Below the pieces are notes generated by a model, which searched no databases, was not told the origin of the DNA, and saw only the letters and a program-made list of their open reading frames with translations. The position numbers were made by a program, and so were the translations under genes. This document shows positions 9,778 to 18,351 of a stretch of 59,391 nt of DNA, piece after piece (the first letter of the stretch is position 1; each line of letters opens with the position of its first letter). This stretch comes from Entomohabitans teleogrylli (GTDB lineage: Bacteria > Pseudomonadota > Gammaproteobacteria > Enterobacterales > Enterobacteriaceae): contig NZ_KQ947382.1 of NCBI RefSeq assembly GCF_001484765.1, positions 36,413 to 95,803 on the forward strand, read 5' to 3'.

Positions 9778-10682
9778 CGGTCCTCCCTTTGCAGGAGGCC
9801 GTTGAACGCTTTCTGCGTTATCTGAAAGTCGAGCGCCAGCTCAGCCCGCTCACCTTACTGAACTATGGCCGCCAGTTGCGGGCGGTTGTTCAGTTGGCGG
9901 AAGAGGGGCGCCTGGCAAGCTGGGCGCAGTGCGATGCGGCGGCGGTCCGCGGTATTGTGGTGCGCAGCCGGCGCGCCGGGCTCCAGGCGTCGAGCCTCGC
10001 TCTGCGTCTGTCGGCGCTGCGTAGCTTTTTCGACTGGATGGTGAGCCAGGGAGAAATGAAGGCCAATCCGGCGAAGGGGGTTTCGGCGCCTAAAGCGCCG
10101 CGCCACCTGCCGAAAAACATCGAAGTGGATGATGTTAATCAGTTGCTGGACATTGATATCAACGATCCGCTGGCGGTGCGCGACCGGGCGATGCTGGAAG
10201 TGATGTATGGCGCCGGGCTGCGCTTGTCGGAACTGGTCAATATGGATTGCCGGCATCTCGATCTCGCCACCGGCGAAGTGTGGGTGATGGGCAAAGGCAG
10301 TAAGGAGCGCCGGGTGCCCATCGGGCGCAGCGCGGTAACCTGGCTGGAGCACTGGTTTGATTTACGCGAGCTGTTCGGGCCGGAGGATGATGCGGTTTTT
10401 CTGTCAAAACAGGGGAAACGTATTTCCGCCCGCAATGTGCAAAAGCGTTTTTCCGAATGGGGGATTAAGCAGGGGCTGAGCAGCCATGTGCATCCGCACA
10501 AGCTGCGCCATTCGTTCGCCACCCATATGCTGGAATCCAGCGGCGATCTGCGCGCGGTTCAGGAATTACTGGGCCACGCTAACCTCTCCACCACGCAAAT
10601 CTATACCCATCTCGATTTTCAACACCTCGCTTCGGTGTATGATGCGGCGCATCCACGCGCCAAACGAGGAAAAAAATCATGA
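9774..10682 (+). CDS. xerC: XerC tyrosine recombinase
   Basis: 302 aa (E. coli 298). With XerD it resolves chromosome dimers at dif. All tyrosine-recombinase residues are present: Arg150, Lys174, His242, Arg245, His268 and nucleophile Tyr277, in the motifs [36 protein letters not shown]. The N-terminal SAM-like core-binding domain spans about 1-95. Overlaps yigA and yigB by four bases each. Confidence 0.98.
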   Translation: MTVLPLQEAVERFLRYLKVERQLSPLTLLNYGRQLRAVVQLAEEGRLASWAQCDAAAVRGIVVRSRRAGLQASSLALRLSALRSFFDWMVSQGEMKANPAKGVSAPKAPRHLPKNIEVDDVNQLLDIDINDPLAVRDRAMLEVMYGAGLRLSELVNMDCRHLDLATGEVWVMGKGSKERRVPIGRSAVTWLEHWFDLRELFGPEDDAVFLSKQGKRISARNVQKRFSEWGIKQGLSSHVHPHKLRHSFATHMLESSGDLRAVQELLGHANLSTTQIYTHLDFQHLASVYDAAHPRAKRGKKS

Positions 10683-11395
10683 AATTTTACCGACCGTTGG
10701 GGACAATTTCCGCCATCACTTTCGATCTCGACGATACCCTGTACGATAACCGGCCAGTGATCCGCCGTACCGAGCTGGAGTCGATCGCTTTTGTGCAGAA
10801 TTACCACCCGGCACTGCGTGAATTTCAGGTGGTGGATTTTCAGCGCCTGCGTCAGGAACTGCGTCAGGAAGAGCCGGATATCTACCACGATGTAACGGAG
10901 TGGCGCCGGCGCAGCGTTGAGCGGGCGCTACTTAACGCCGGGCTTTCCGGCGATGCGGCAACCCGTGGCGCGCGCGAGGCGATGGAGAACTTCGCCCTGT
11001 GGCGCAGCCGTATTGAGATTGCGCCGGAAACCCACCAGGCGCTGGAGGCGCTGGCCAGCAAGCGGCCGCTGGTGGCTATCACCAACGGTAACGCCGACCC
11101 GCAGCAGTTTGGGCTGGCGAAATATTTCCGTTTCATTCTGCGCGCCGGTCCCGACGGGCGTTCGAAGCCGTTTAACGATATGTATGCGCTGGCGGCGCAG
11201 CGCCTGGGGATCGCCCATCGGGAGATATTGCACGTCGGCGACGATCTGACTACCGACGTCGCGGGGGCGTTGCGCTGCGGTATGCAGACTTGCTGGATTA
11301 ATCTGCGGGGCGGTAACCTGATGCATATCGACGATAGCCGGCTGTTGCCGCATCTGGAGATTTCCCGTTTGGCATCCCTTGTGACGCTGATATAA
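10679..11395 (+). CDS. yigB: YigB, HAD phosphatase
   Basis: 238 aa, as in E. coli. HAD-superfamily motif [10 protein letters not shown] at 15-23 (Asp16 nucleophile, Asp18 acid/base), and a [10 protein letters not shown] motif near the C-terminus. In E. coli YigB dephosphorylates the riboflavin intermediate 5-amino-6-(5-phospho-D-ribitylamino)uracil, and FMN. Coupled to xerC by an ATGA overlap. Confidence 0.95.
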   Translation: MKFYRPLGTISAITFDLDDTLYDNRPVIRRTELESIAFVQNYHPALREFQVVDFQRLRQELRQEEPDIYHDVTEWRRRSVERALLNAGLSGDAATRGAREAMENFALWRSRIEIAPETHQALEALASKRPLVAITNGNADPQQFGLAKYFRFILRAGPDGRSKPFNDMYALAAQRLGIAHREILHVGDDLTTDVAGALRCGMQTCWINLRGGNLMHIDDSRLLPHLEISRLASLVTLI

Positions 11396-11407
11396 TCCCC
11401 GATTGTT

Positions 11408-11423
11408 ATGTATAAAAATCCAG
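11408..11423. promoter_or_regulatory. Possible LexA box upstream of uvrD
   Basis: ATGTATAAAAATCCAG can be aligned with the E. coli uvrD SOS box CTGTATATATACCCAG (consensus CTG-N10-CAG). The right half CAG is intact and the left half reads ATG instead of CTG. About 100 bp before the uvrD start. It may be weakened or inactive. Confidence 0.4.
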
Positions 11424-11520
11424 GGTTTTTGCTTTTACCTCATCCGGCTGCGGGCATTTGTCTGGCGCGGCCGACAGTATGACGGGGAGTGACCCTCACC
11501 TGATAAGCGCGGCGGTGCCA

Positions 11521-13683
11521 ATGGACGTTTCTTACCTGCTTGATAGCCTGAACGATAACCAGCGCGAGGCCGTTGCGGCGCCGCGCGGCAATTTGCTGGT
11601 GCTGGCCGGAGCGGGGAGCGGCAAGACGCGGGTGCTGGTGCATCGTATCGCCTGGCTGATGTCGGTGGAAAATTGCTCGCCGTATTCGATCATGGCGGTG
11701 ACCTTTACCAACAAAGCGGCGGCGGAAATGCGCCACCGTATCGGTCAGTTGATGGGCACCAGCCAGGGCGGCATGTGGGTCGGGACTTTCCACGGTCTGG
11801 CTCATCGTCTGCTGCGCGCTCACCATATGGACGCTGGTTTACCGCAGGATTTCCAGATTCTCGACAGCGAAGATCAACTGCGTCTGCTGAAGCGGCTGAT
11901 TAAGGCCATGAATCTCGATGAGAAGCAGTGGCCGCCGCGCCAGGCGATGTGGTACATCAATGGCAAAAAAGATGAAGGGCTGCGCCCACAGCACATTGAA
12001 AGCTATGGTAATCCGGTAGAGCAGACCTGGCAGAAGGTCTACCAGGCTTACCAGGAAGCGTGCGATCGCGCCGGGCTGGTGGATTTCGCCGAGTTGCTGC
12101 TGCGCGCTCACGAGCTGTGGCTTAATAAACCTCATATTCTTAACCACTACCGGGAACGCTTCACCAATATCCTGGTGGATGAGTTTCAGGATACCAACAG
12201 TATTCAGTACGCGTGGATTCGCCTGCTGGCCGGGGATAGCGGCAAGGTGATGATCGTCGGCGATGACGACCAGTCTATTTATGGCTGGCGCGGCGCGCAG
12301 GTCGAGAACATTCAGCGCTTTCTCAACGATTTTCCCGGGGCGAAAACTATTCGTCTGGAGCAGAACTACCGCTCGACCAATAACATCCTTAACGCGGCGA
12401 ATGCCCTGATCGCCAACAATGCCGGGCGGCTGGGGAAAAATCTCTGGACTGATGGCAGCGACGGCGAGCCTATCTCCCTGTACTGCGCTTTTAATGAGCT
12501 GGACGAAGCGCGTTTTGTGGTCAACCGCATCAAGGTGTGGCAGGAAAACGGCGGCGCGCTGGAACAATGCGCGATTCTCTACCGCAGCAACGCCCAGTCG
12601 CGAGTGCTGGAAGAGGCGTTGTTGCAGGCCAGTATGCCGTATCGCATTTATGGCGGTATGCGCTTCTTCGAACGCCAGGAGATCAAGGATGCGCTCTCTT
12701 ACCTGCGCTTGATCGCTAACCGTAATGACGATGCGGCTTTCGAGCGGGTGGTGAATACCCCGACGCGCGGTATTGGCGATCGTACGCTGGATGTGGTGCG
12801 TCAGACTTCCCGGGATCGCCAGTTGACCCTGTGGCAGGCCAGCCGGTTGCTGTTGCAGGAAAAAGCGCTCGCCGGTCGCGCCGCCAGCGCGTTGCAGCGT
12901 TTTATCGAGCTTATTGACGCGCTGGCCCATGAAACGGCGGAAATGCCGCTGCATGTGCAGACCGACAGGGTAATTCGCGATTCCGGCCTGTGGATGATGT
13001 ACGAACAGGAGAAGGGCGAAAAAGGGCAAACCCGGATCGAAAACCTTGAGGAACTGGTCACGGCGACGCGCCAGTTCAGTTACAACGATGAAGATGAAGA
13101 CCTGATGCCGCTGCAGGCTTTTCTTTCCCACGCCGCGCTGGAGGCCGGGGAAGGGCAGGCTGATACCTGGCAGGATGCGGTACAATTGATGACGCTCCAT
13201 TCGGCGAAAGGGCTGGAATTCCCGCAGGTATTTATCGTCGGTATGGAAGAAGGAATGTTTCCGAGCCAGATGTCGCTGGATGAAGGCGGCCGTCTGGAAG
13301 AGGAGCGGCGCCTTGCCTATGTGGGGATTACCCGGGCGATGCAGAAACTGACCATGACCTACGCGGAAACCCGCCGTCTGTACGGTAAAGAAGCATATCA
13401 TCGCCCATCGCGCTTTATTGGCGAACTGCCGGAGGAGTGCGTGGAAGAGGTGCGGCTGCGCGCCAGCGTCAGTCGTCCGGTCAGTCACCAGCGCATGGGG
13501 ACGCCGGTCGCCCAGAATGATACCGGCTATAAGCTGGGGCAGCGGGTGCGTCACCCGAAATTTGGTGAAGGAACGATTGTCAATCTGGAAGGCAGCGGCG
13601 AGCATAGTCGTCTGCAGGTGGCGTTTCAGGGGCAGGGCATTAAGTGGCTGGTGGCGGCGTACGCGCGGCTGGAAACCGTCTGA
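11521..13683 (+). CDS. uvrD: UvrD, DNA helicase II
   Basis: 720 aa from MDVSYLLDSLND, exactly the E. coli length. An upstream in-frame ATG at 11458 would add 21 unrelated residues and is rejected. Superfamily 1 3'-5' helicase of nucleotide-excision and mismatch repair; it also backtracks RNA polymerase. Walker A AGAGSGKT at 29-36 (Lys35), Walker B DEFQDTN, motif III GDDDQSIYGWRGA, motif VI VGITRAMQKL and a C-terminal Tudor-like domain around KLGQRVRHPKFGEGT. Confidence 0.97.
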   Translation: MDVSYLLDSLNDNQREAVAAPRGNLLVLAGAGSGKTRVLVHRIAWLMSVENCSPYSIMAVTFTNKAAAEMRHRIGQLMGTSQGGMWVGTFHGLAHRLLRAHHMDAGLPQDFQILDSEDQLRLLKRLIKAMNLDEKQWPPRQAMWYINGKKDEGLRPQHIESYGNPVEQTWQKVYQAYQEACDRAGLVDFAELLLRAHELWLNKPHILNHYRERFTNILVDEFQDTNSIQYAWIRLLAGDSGKVMIVGDDDQSIYGWRGAQVENIQRFLNDFPGAKTIRLEQNYRSTNNILNAANALIANNAGRLGKNLWTDGSDGEPISLYCAFNELDEARFVVNRIKVWQENGGALEQCAILYRSNAQSRVLEEALLQASMPYRIYGGMRFFERQEIKDALSYLRLIANRNDDAAFERVVNTPTRGIGDRTLDVVRQTSRDRQLTLWQASRLLLQEKALAGRAASALQRFIELIDALAHETAEMPLHVQTDRVIRDSGLWMMYEQEKGEKGQTRIENLEELVTATRQFSYNDEDEDLMPLQAFLSHAALEAGEGQADTWQDAVQLMTLHSAKGLEFPQVFIVGMEEGMFPSQMSLDEGGRLEEERRLAYVGITRAMQKLTMTYAETRRLYGKEAYHRPSRFIGELPEECVEEVRLRASVSRPVSHQRMGTPVAQNDTGYKLGQRVRHPKFGEGTIVNLEGSGEHSRLQVAFQGQGIKWLVAAYARLETV

Positions 13684-13736
13684 GCCGGGGCGTTACACTG
13701 GCAACGATTTATTCCATTGCGGCTGCGGGTTGCGTG

Positions 13737-13765
13737 TTGACGCCATATGGCGGCTGGCGTAACAT
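13737..13765 (+). promoter_or_regulatory. Candidate sigma-70 promoter of corA
   Basis: TTGACG (13737-13742), 17-bp spacer, TAACAT (13760-13765). The spacer contains the palindrome CGCCATATGGCG, overlapping the -35. Predicted start near 13772, giving a leader of about 230 nt before corA. Confidence 0.45.
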
Positions 13766-13781
13766 GCGCGCACGATTACAC

Positions 13782-13889
13782 TAAGAGGACACTCGCCTTG
13801 GACACACCCAGTAGATGCTGGCTCATTAACCTGTTATCCAGGAATAACCACTAAGGCTGTCCTCTTATGCTGATAGCCTTAGTGGTTAT
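13782..13889 (+). promoter_or_regulatory. Structured corA leader with two interlocked inverted repeats
   Basis: Stem 1 is a perfect 15-bp inverted repeat (13844-13858 with 13875-13889; arm ATAACCACTAAGGCT). Its 16-nt loop contains the start codon of the leader ORF, and its left arm contains the only SD-like AAGG. Stem 2 pairs 13782-13791 (TAAGAGGACA) with 13858-13867, which lies in the loop of stem 1. The two stems share one base and otherwise form a pseudoknot, or they exclude one another. In Salmonella the corA leader and its short ORF corL control Rho-dependent termination in response to Mg2+ and translation. Confidence 0.7.
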
Positions 13890-13938
13890 CGGCGACCCGA
13901 TTCTCTCCCGTCGCATTGAGTCAGATCGTTGGCTCTGA
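13867..13938 (+). CDS. corL: Short leader ORF of corA (CorL-like)
   Basis: 23 codons, MLIALVVIGDPILSRRIESD then RWL and stop, located 67 nt before corA. Position and context match the corL leader peptide that couples translation to Rho termination upstream of corA in Salmonella. I cannot confirm identity with the published CorL sequence. Its start sits in the loop of a 15-bp stem and has only a weak SD in the stem arm, so translation should depend on leader folding. Confidence 0.55.
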   Translation: MLIALVVIGDPILSRRIESDRWL

Positions 13939-14005
13939 AACTCTGCTCGTTTCGGTGTGCTCCGCGAAGTGTTGTTGATGACATTTTGTCCTGGGAGTAC
14001 CGGTC

Positions 14006-14956
14006 ATGCTGAGCGCATTTCAACTGGAAAACAATCGTCTGTCACGCCTTGAACTTGATGAGGTGGATACGCTGGCCAATGCTGTCTGGGTGGATCTGAT
14101 GGAGCCCGACGACGATGAGCGCCAGCGCGTTCAGAGCGAACTGGACCAGAGTCTGGCCACCCGGCCGGAACTGGAAGACATCGAAGCATCGGCACGTTTT
14201 TTCGAAGACGAAGACGGCCTGCACATTCACTCATTTTTTCTTTTTGAAGATGCGGAAGACCACACCGGTAACTCCACCGTGGCGTTCACTATCCGCAATG
14301 GCCGTCTGTTCACCCTGCGCGAGCGCGAACTGCCGGCGTTTCGCCTGTACCGTATGCGCGCCCGCAATCAGTCAATGGTCGACGGCAATGCTTATGAACT
14401 GTTGCTCGATCTGTTCGAGACCAAAATCGAACAGCTCGCCGATCAGATCGAAAACATCTACAGCGATCTGGAAAAGCTCAGCCGGGTGATCATGGAGGGC
14501 CAGCAGGGGGATGAGTATGACGACGCGCTTTCCACGCTGGCGGGGCAGGAAGATATCGGCTGGAAAGTGCGCCTGTGTCTGATGGATACCCAGCGTGCGC
14601 TCAACTTTCTGGTACGTAAAGCGCGTCTGCCCGGCAGCCAACTGGAGCAGGCCAGAGAGATCATCCGCGATATTGAATCCCTGCTGCCGCACAACGAATC
14701 ACTGTTTCAGAAGGTGAACTTCCTGATGCAGGCGGCAATGGGCTTCATTAACATCGAGCAGAACCGGATTATTAAGATCTTCTCAGTGGTCTCCGTGGTA
14801 TTCCTGCCGCCGACGCTGGTGGCCTCCAGCTACGGGATGAACTTTGAGTTCATGCCGGAGCTGCGCTGGAGTTTTGGCTATCCGGCGGCGATCATTTTCA
14901 TGATTCTGGCCGGGCTGGCGCCGTACCTGTACTTTAAGCGCCGTAACTGGCTGTGA
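14006..14956 (+). CDS. corA: CorA magnesium/cobalt/nickel channel
   Basis: 316 aa, as in E. coli. Pentameric inner-membrane Mg2+ channel: a large acidic cytoplasmic N-terminal domain, two C-terminal transmembrane helices, and the signature YGMN (GMN at 277-279) followed by the acidic loop FEFMPE. The basic tail FKRRNWL is typical. Good SD (GGGAG) upstream. In E. coli the next genes are yigF, yigG and rarD. Here the relocated xyl-gly block follows instead. Confidence 0.98.
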   Translation: MLSAFQLENNRLSRLELDEVDTLANAVWVDLMEPDDDERQRVQSELDQSLATRPELEDIEASARFFEDEDGLHIHSFFLFEDAEDHTGNSTVAFTIRNGRLFTLRERELPAFRLYRMRARNQSMVDGNAYELLLDLFETKIEQLADQIENIYSDLEKLSRVIMEGQQGDEYDDALSTLAGQEDIGWKVRLCLMDTQRALNFLVRKARLPGSQLEQAREIIRDIESLLPHNESLFQKVNFLMQAAMGFINIEQNRIIKIFSVVSVVFLPPTLVASSYGMNFEFMPELRWSFGYPAAIIFMILAGLAPYLYFKRRNWL

Positions 14957-14965
14957 CCCTCTGTG

Positions 14966-14986
14966 AGGCCGGCGCCGCGTCGGCCT
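14966..14986. terminator. Weak hairpin between convergent corA and xylR
   Basis: AGGCCG (14966-14971) / CGGCCT (14981-14986), with a GC-rich loop. There is no clear T-tract on either side. The right arm ends at the xylR stop codon. Confidence 0.35.
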
Positions 14987-16164
14987 TACATCAGCGCTTC
15001 GCCATGACGTTCGCGATATTCTTTGGGGGTGGCGTCATACTCTTTCTTAAACACCGAATAAAAATACTGTAGCGACGGATAGCCGCACATCCGGGAGATC
15101 TCGTTGATCGACAGCGAAGTGGCGATCAGCAGGCTGCGGGCTTTCTCAAGCTTTTCGGCGTGGATCACCGCGTGAATGGTCTCACCCACCTCTTCTTTAA
15201 AACGCTTCTCCAGATTGGAGCGCGATATGCCCACGGCATCCAGCACCTGCTCCACTTTAATCCCTTTACAGGCATGATTGCGGATATAGTGCATGGCCTG
15301 GATTACCGCCGGATCGGTAAGCGAGCGGTAGTCGGTGGAGCGGCGTTCGATCACCCGTACCGGCGGAACCAGGATGCGCTGCAGGGGTAATGTTTCCCCG
15401 GCCAGCAGGCGATGCAGCAGTTTGGCGGCCTGATAACCCATCTGGCGAGTGCCCTGGGCGACGGATGACAGCGCTACCCGGGACAGATAGCGGGTCAATT
15501 CTTCATTATCGATACCGATCACGCACAGCTTTTCCGGCACCGGGATGTGTAAATGTTCGCAGACCTGTAGAAGATGGCGCGCCCGGGCATCGGTGACGGC
15601 GATAATACCGGTCTGGGGCGGGAGCGTTTGCACCCAGTCGGCGAGGCGATTCTGGGCGTGTTGCCAGTTTTCCGGCGCCGTCTCCAGCCCCTGATAAACC
15701 ACCCCCTGATAGTTCTCGCGGCTGACCAGAGTACGAAACGCGTGTTCCCGCTCCTGCGCCCAGCGCTTGCCGCCGGAGGCAGGCAGACCGTAAAAGGCAA
15801 AGCGGTGGACGCCTTTTTCCCGCAGGTGCAGGAAAGCGCGCTCCACCAGCGCAAAGTTATCGGTAGCAATATAGTGCACCGCCGGATAGTCCTCCGGGCG
15901 ATGGTAAGAGCCGCCGACGCCGACGATTGGCACATCGGTATGGGCCAACAGGATTTCGATTTCTTTATCATCAAAATCGGCGATGACGCCGTCGCCCAGC
16001 CACTCTTTAATGTGTTCAATACGGGTACGGAAATCCTCTTCAATGAAGATGTCCCATTCAGACTGCGACGCCTGCAGGTACTCCCCCACACCTTCAATCA
16101 CCTGGCGGTCATAGGCCTTGTTGGCGTTGAATAACAGGGTAATACGGTGACGCTTCTCAAACAT
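14986..16164 (-). CDS. xylR: XylR, xylose operon activator
   Basis: 392 aa from MFEKRHRITLLFNANKAYD, the E. coli length; the ATG 30 nt further upstream is not favoured. The N-terminal periplasmic-binding-protein (LacI-like) domain senses xylose, and the C-terminal AraC-type double HTH covers about 285-392 (GISRSNLEKRFKEEVG; YPSLQYFYSVFKKEYDATP). Activates xylA and xylF promoters in E. coli. Here it lies divergent from xylA with a 789-bp gap and no xylFGH between them. Confidence 0.97.
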   Translation of the reverse strand: MFEKRHRITLLFNANKAYDRQVIEGVGEYLQASQSEWDIFIEEDFRTRIEHIKEWLGDGVIADFDDKEIEILLAHTDVPIVGVGGSYHRPEDYPAVHYIATDNFALVERAFLHLREKGVHRFAFYGLPASGGKRWAQEREHAFRTLVSRENYQGVVYQGLETAPENWQHAQNRLADWVQTLPPQTGIIAVTDARARHLLQVCEHLHIPVPEKLCVIGIDNEELTRYLSRVALSSVAQGTRQMGYQAAKLLHRLLAGETLPLQRILVPPVRVIERRSTDYRSLTDPAVIQAMHYIRNHACKGIKVEQVLDAVGISRSNLEKRFKEEVGETIHAVIHAEKLEKARSLLIATSLSINEISRMCGYPSLQYFYSVFKKEYDATPKEYRERHGEALM

Positions 16165-16953
16165 GTTGTAGTTTCCAGACGTAGACGTTAGCACTCAACT
16201 CAATAGCAGATAATAAACGCTGCCGGGGGATTTACCGTTGAGAATGTGAGCTGTTGCGGCTTTCCTTTTGCACTAAGGTTACTGAACCGTGGATTTATTA
16301 TTTTCCGGACGCCGACAAGGTGGCTTAATACGCCGCTGGTGAGGCAGAGAAATGTCGGGCATTGATTATTGATGGGCGGGTAAATCGCGGCGCTGTGGTT
16401 TGATGAATACATTATTGTGACTCCCTTATTATGACCACATCTGAACATCCTGAAGAGAATAAAATGAAAGGGGCGATTATTTTAAACGTTTCTCCGGATA
16501 ATGGCGCGGGCTGGCTACGGGATATTATCCGGGTGGCGGGTTACGGCACCGTTGCGCACGGATGCGCCTGAGAGAGTCGTCAGCCCGGATATGTGGTTGT
16601 GGGTCATGTAAGGCCTCCGGTCGCGGATACTCAGATGAAGAAACGTTAACAACAACGGCTAACATTAATATCAGATCTTTTCGCCTGGCAATTACGGGTT
16701 CTTATTACCGGGTTATGATTTTTTATCTATTTAAGTGAAATATGACCGCGATCGAATTTTAATCGTCAGCGTATTTTATGGTGCCGTAAAAATTTTATTG
16801 ACGACGGTGATATAGCCTTTTTTGCGAGCTGGCGCACGTTTGGGTATTCTCTGAATCCGCCTGTGAAATAACGTAATTGAGCGCCGCGCAGGGAAAATCC
16901 AGGATGGTTCTACTGCTGTAGAGCATCATTTCCCTGAATACGGAGTTCACATT
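16165..16953. other. xylR-xylA intergenic region (789 bp)
   Basis: Long divergent spacer where E. coli carries xylFGH. I see no remnant of the ABC transporter genes. The right 150 bp contain recognisable xylA control sequences. The middle is AT-rich. It holds one 35-codon ORF (16464-16571, MKGAIILNVSPDNGAGWL...) with a GAAGAG SD-like sequence, and an 82-codon minus-strand ORF (16200-16448); neither resembles a family I know, and I do not call either a gene. Confidence 0.6.
16817..16882 (+). promoter_or_regulatory. xylA control region (XylR operator)
   Basis: Two blocks are recognisably like the E. coli xylA promoter: TTTTTTGCGAGC (16818-16829) followed by GGCGCAC, and TGTGAAATAACGTAATTGAG (16862-16881), close to the E. 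coli TGTGAAATAACATAATTGAG within the XylR-bound segment. The intervening bases have diverged. The CRP half-site between them in E. coli is not clear here. Confidence 0.6.
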
Positions 16954-18276
16954 ATGCAAGCCTATTTCGATCAACTCGACCGCGTACGCTATGAAGGCCC
17001 GAAAACCACTAACCCTCTGGCATTTCGCCACTACAACCCGGACGAGCTGGTGCTGGGCAAGCGTATGGAGGATCATCTGCGTTTTGCCGCCTGCTACTGG
17101 CACACATTCTGCTGGAACGGCGCCGACATGTTTGGTATCGGCTCGTTCGATCGTCCCTGGCAGCACGCCGGCGACGCGCTGGCGATGGCGAAGCTGAAAG
17201 CCGATGTGGCGTTCGAATTTTTCTACAAACTGAATGTACCGTATTACTGCTTCCATGATGTGGATGTTTCCCCGGAAGGCGCGACGCTGAATGAATATCT
17301 GAGTCATTTTGCCCAAATGGTTGATGTACTGGGAGAAAAACAGCAGCAGAGCGGTATGAAGCTGCTGTGGGGAACCGCTAACTGTTTTACCAATCCACGT
17401 TACGGCGCCGGCGCCGCCACCAGCCCGGACCCGGAAGTGTTCGCCCGGGCGGCGACCCAGGTGTTTACAGCGATGAATGCGACTCAGCAACTGGGTGGGG
17501 AAAATTATGTCCTGTGGGGGGGGCGTGAGGGTTACGAAACCCTGCTGAATACCGATCTGCGCCAGGAGCGCGAGCAGATTGGCCGCTTTATGCAACTGGT
17601 GGTGGAGCACAAACACAAAATAGGTTTCCGCGGTACATTGCTGATCGAACCAAAACCGCAGGAGCCAACCAAGCACCAGTATGATTATGATGTGGCGACG
17701 GTGTACGGCTTCCTGAAACAGTTCGGCCTCGAAAAAGAGATCAAGGTTAACATCGAAGCTAACCACGCCACGCTGGCCGGTCACTCGTTCCATCATGAAA
17801 TCGCCTCGGCGATCGCGCTGGGAATTTTTGGTTCGGTGGATGCCAACCGCGGCGATGCGCAACTGGGCTGGGACACTGACCAGTTCCCGAACAGCGTGGA
17901 AGAGAACGCGCTGGTGATGTATGAGATCCTTAAAGCCGGAGGCTTCACGACCGGCGGTCTGAACTTTGATGCGAAAGTGCGCCGCCAGAGCACCGATAAA
18001 TATGACCTGTTCTATGGCCATATCGGCGCGATGGATACCATGGCGCTGGCGCTGAAAGTCGCGGCCCGCATGATTGAGGACGGTGAACTGGATAAGCGTG
18101 TGGCGCAGCGCTATGCCGGGTGGAACGGCGAGCTGGGGCAGCAAATCCTCAAGGGGCAGCTGACGCTGGCGGAACTGGCGCAATACGCGCAGCAGCATAA
18201 CCTCGATCCGGTACATCGCAGCGGCCAGCAGGAGCGGCTGGAAAACCTGGTTAACTACTATCTGTTCGATAAATAA
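16954..18276 (+). CDS. xylA: D-xylose isomerase
   Basis: 440 aa, as in E. coli. Interconverts xylose and xylulose. Active-site His101 and Asp104 lie in [13 protein letters not shown], with metal-ligand motifs around [11 protein letters not shown] and [18 protein letters not shown] eight bases before the ATG. Followed by xylB after a 75-bp gap that contains a hairpin. Confidence 0.98.
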   Translation: MQAYFDQLDRVRYEGPKTTNPLAFRHYNPDELVLGKRMEDHLRFAACYWHTFCWNGADMFGIGSFDRPWQHAGDALAMAKLKADVAFEFFYKLNVPYYCFHDVDVSPEGATLNEYLSHFAQMVDVLGEKQQQSGMKLLWGTANCFTNPRYGAGAATSPDPEVFARAATQVFTAMNATQQLGGENYVLWGGREGYETLLNTDLRQEREQIGRFMQLVVEHKHKIGFRGTLLIEPKPQEPTKHQYDYDVATVYGFLKQFGLEKEIKVNIEANHATLAGHSFHHEIASAIALGIFGSVDANRGDAQLGWDTDQFPNSVEENALVMYEILKAGGFTTGGLNFDAKVRRQSTDKYDLFYGHIGAMDTMALALKVAARMIEDGELDKRVAQRYAGWNGELGQQILKGQLTLAELAQYAQQHNLDPVHRSGQQERLENLVNYYLFDK

Positions 18277-18310
18277 GATCTGAATATCTTTTCAATAAAT
18301 AAACCACACT

Positions 18311-18331
18311 GCGCCACGCCTGCCGTGGCGC
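18311..18331 (+). other. xylA-xylB intergenic hairpin
   Basis: GCGCCACG (18311-18318) / CGTGGCGC (18324-18331) with a 5-nt loop and no T-tract, ending seven bases before the xylB SD. Likely an mRNA stabiliser or processing element that lets xylA be expressed above xylB. Confidence 0.55.
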
Positions 18332-18351
18332 TCTGTTAAGGAGTGGTGGCA

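Noticed and set aside
11839-13605. 588-codon open frame antisense to uvrD
   Set aside because: Same reasoning: opposite a full-length conserved helicase and with antisense-type composition.
16200-16448. 82-codon minus-strand ORF upstream of xylR
   Set aside because: No SD of note, no family resemblance, AT-rich spacer composition.
16795-18216. 473-codon open frame antisense to xylA
   Set aside because: Covers xylA and its promoter on the opposite strand, with no recognisable motif.
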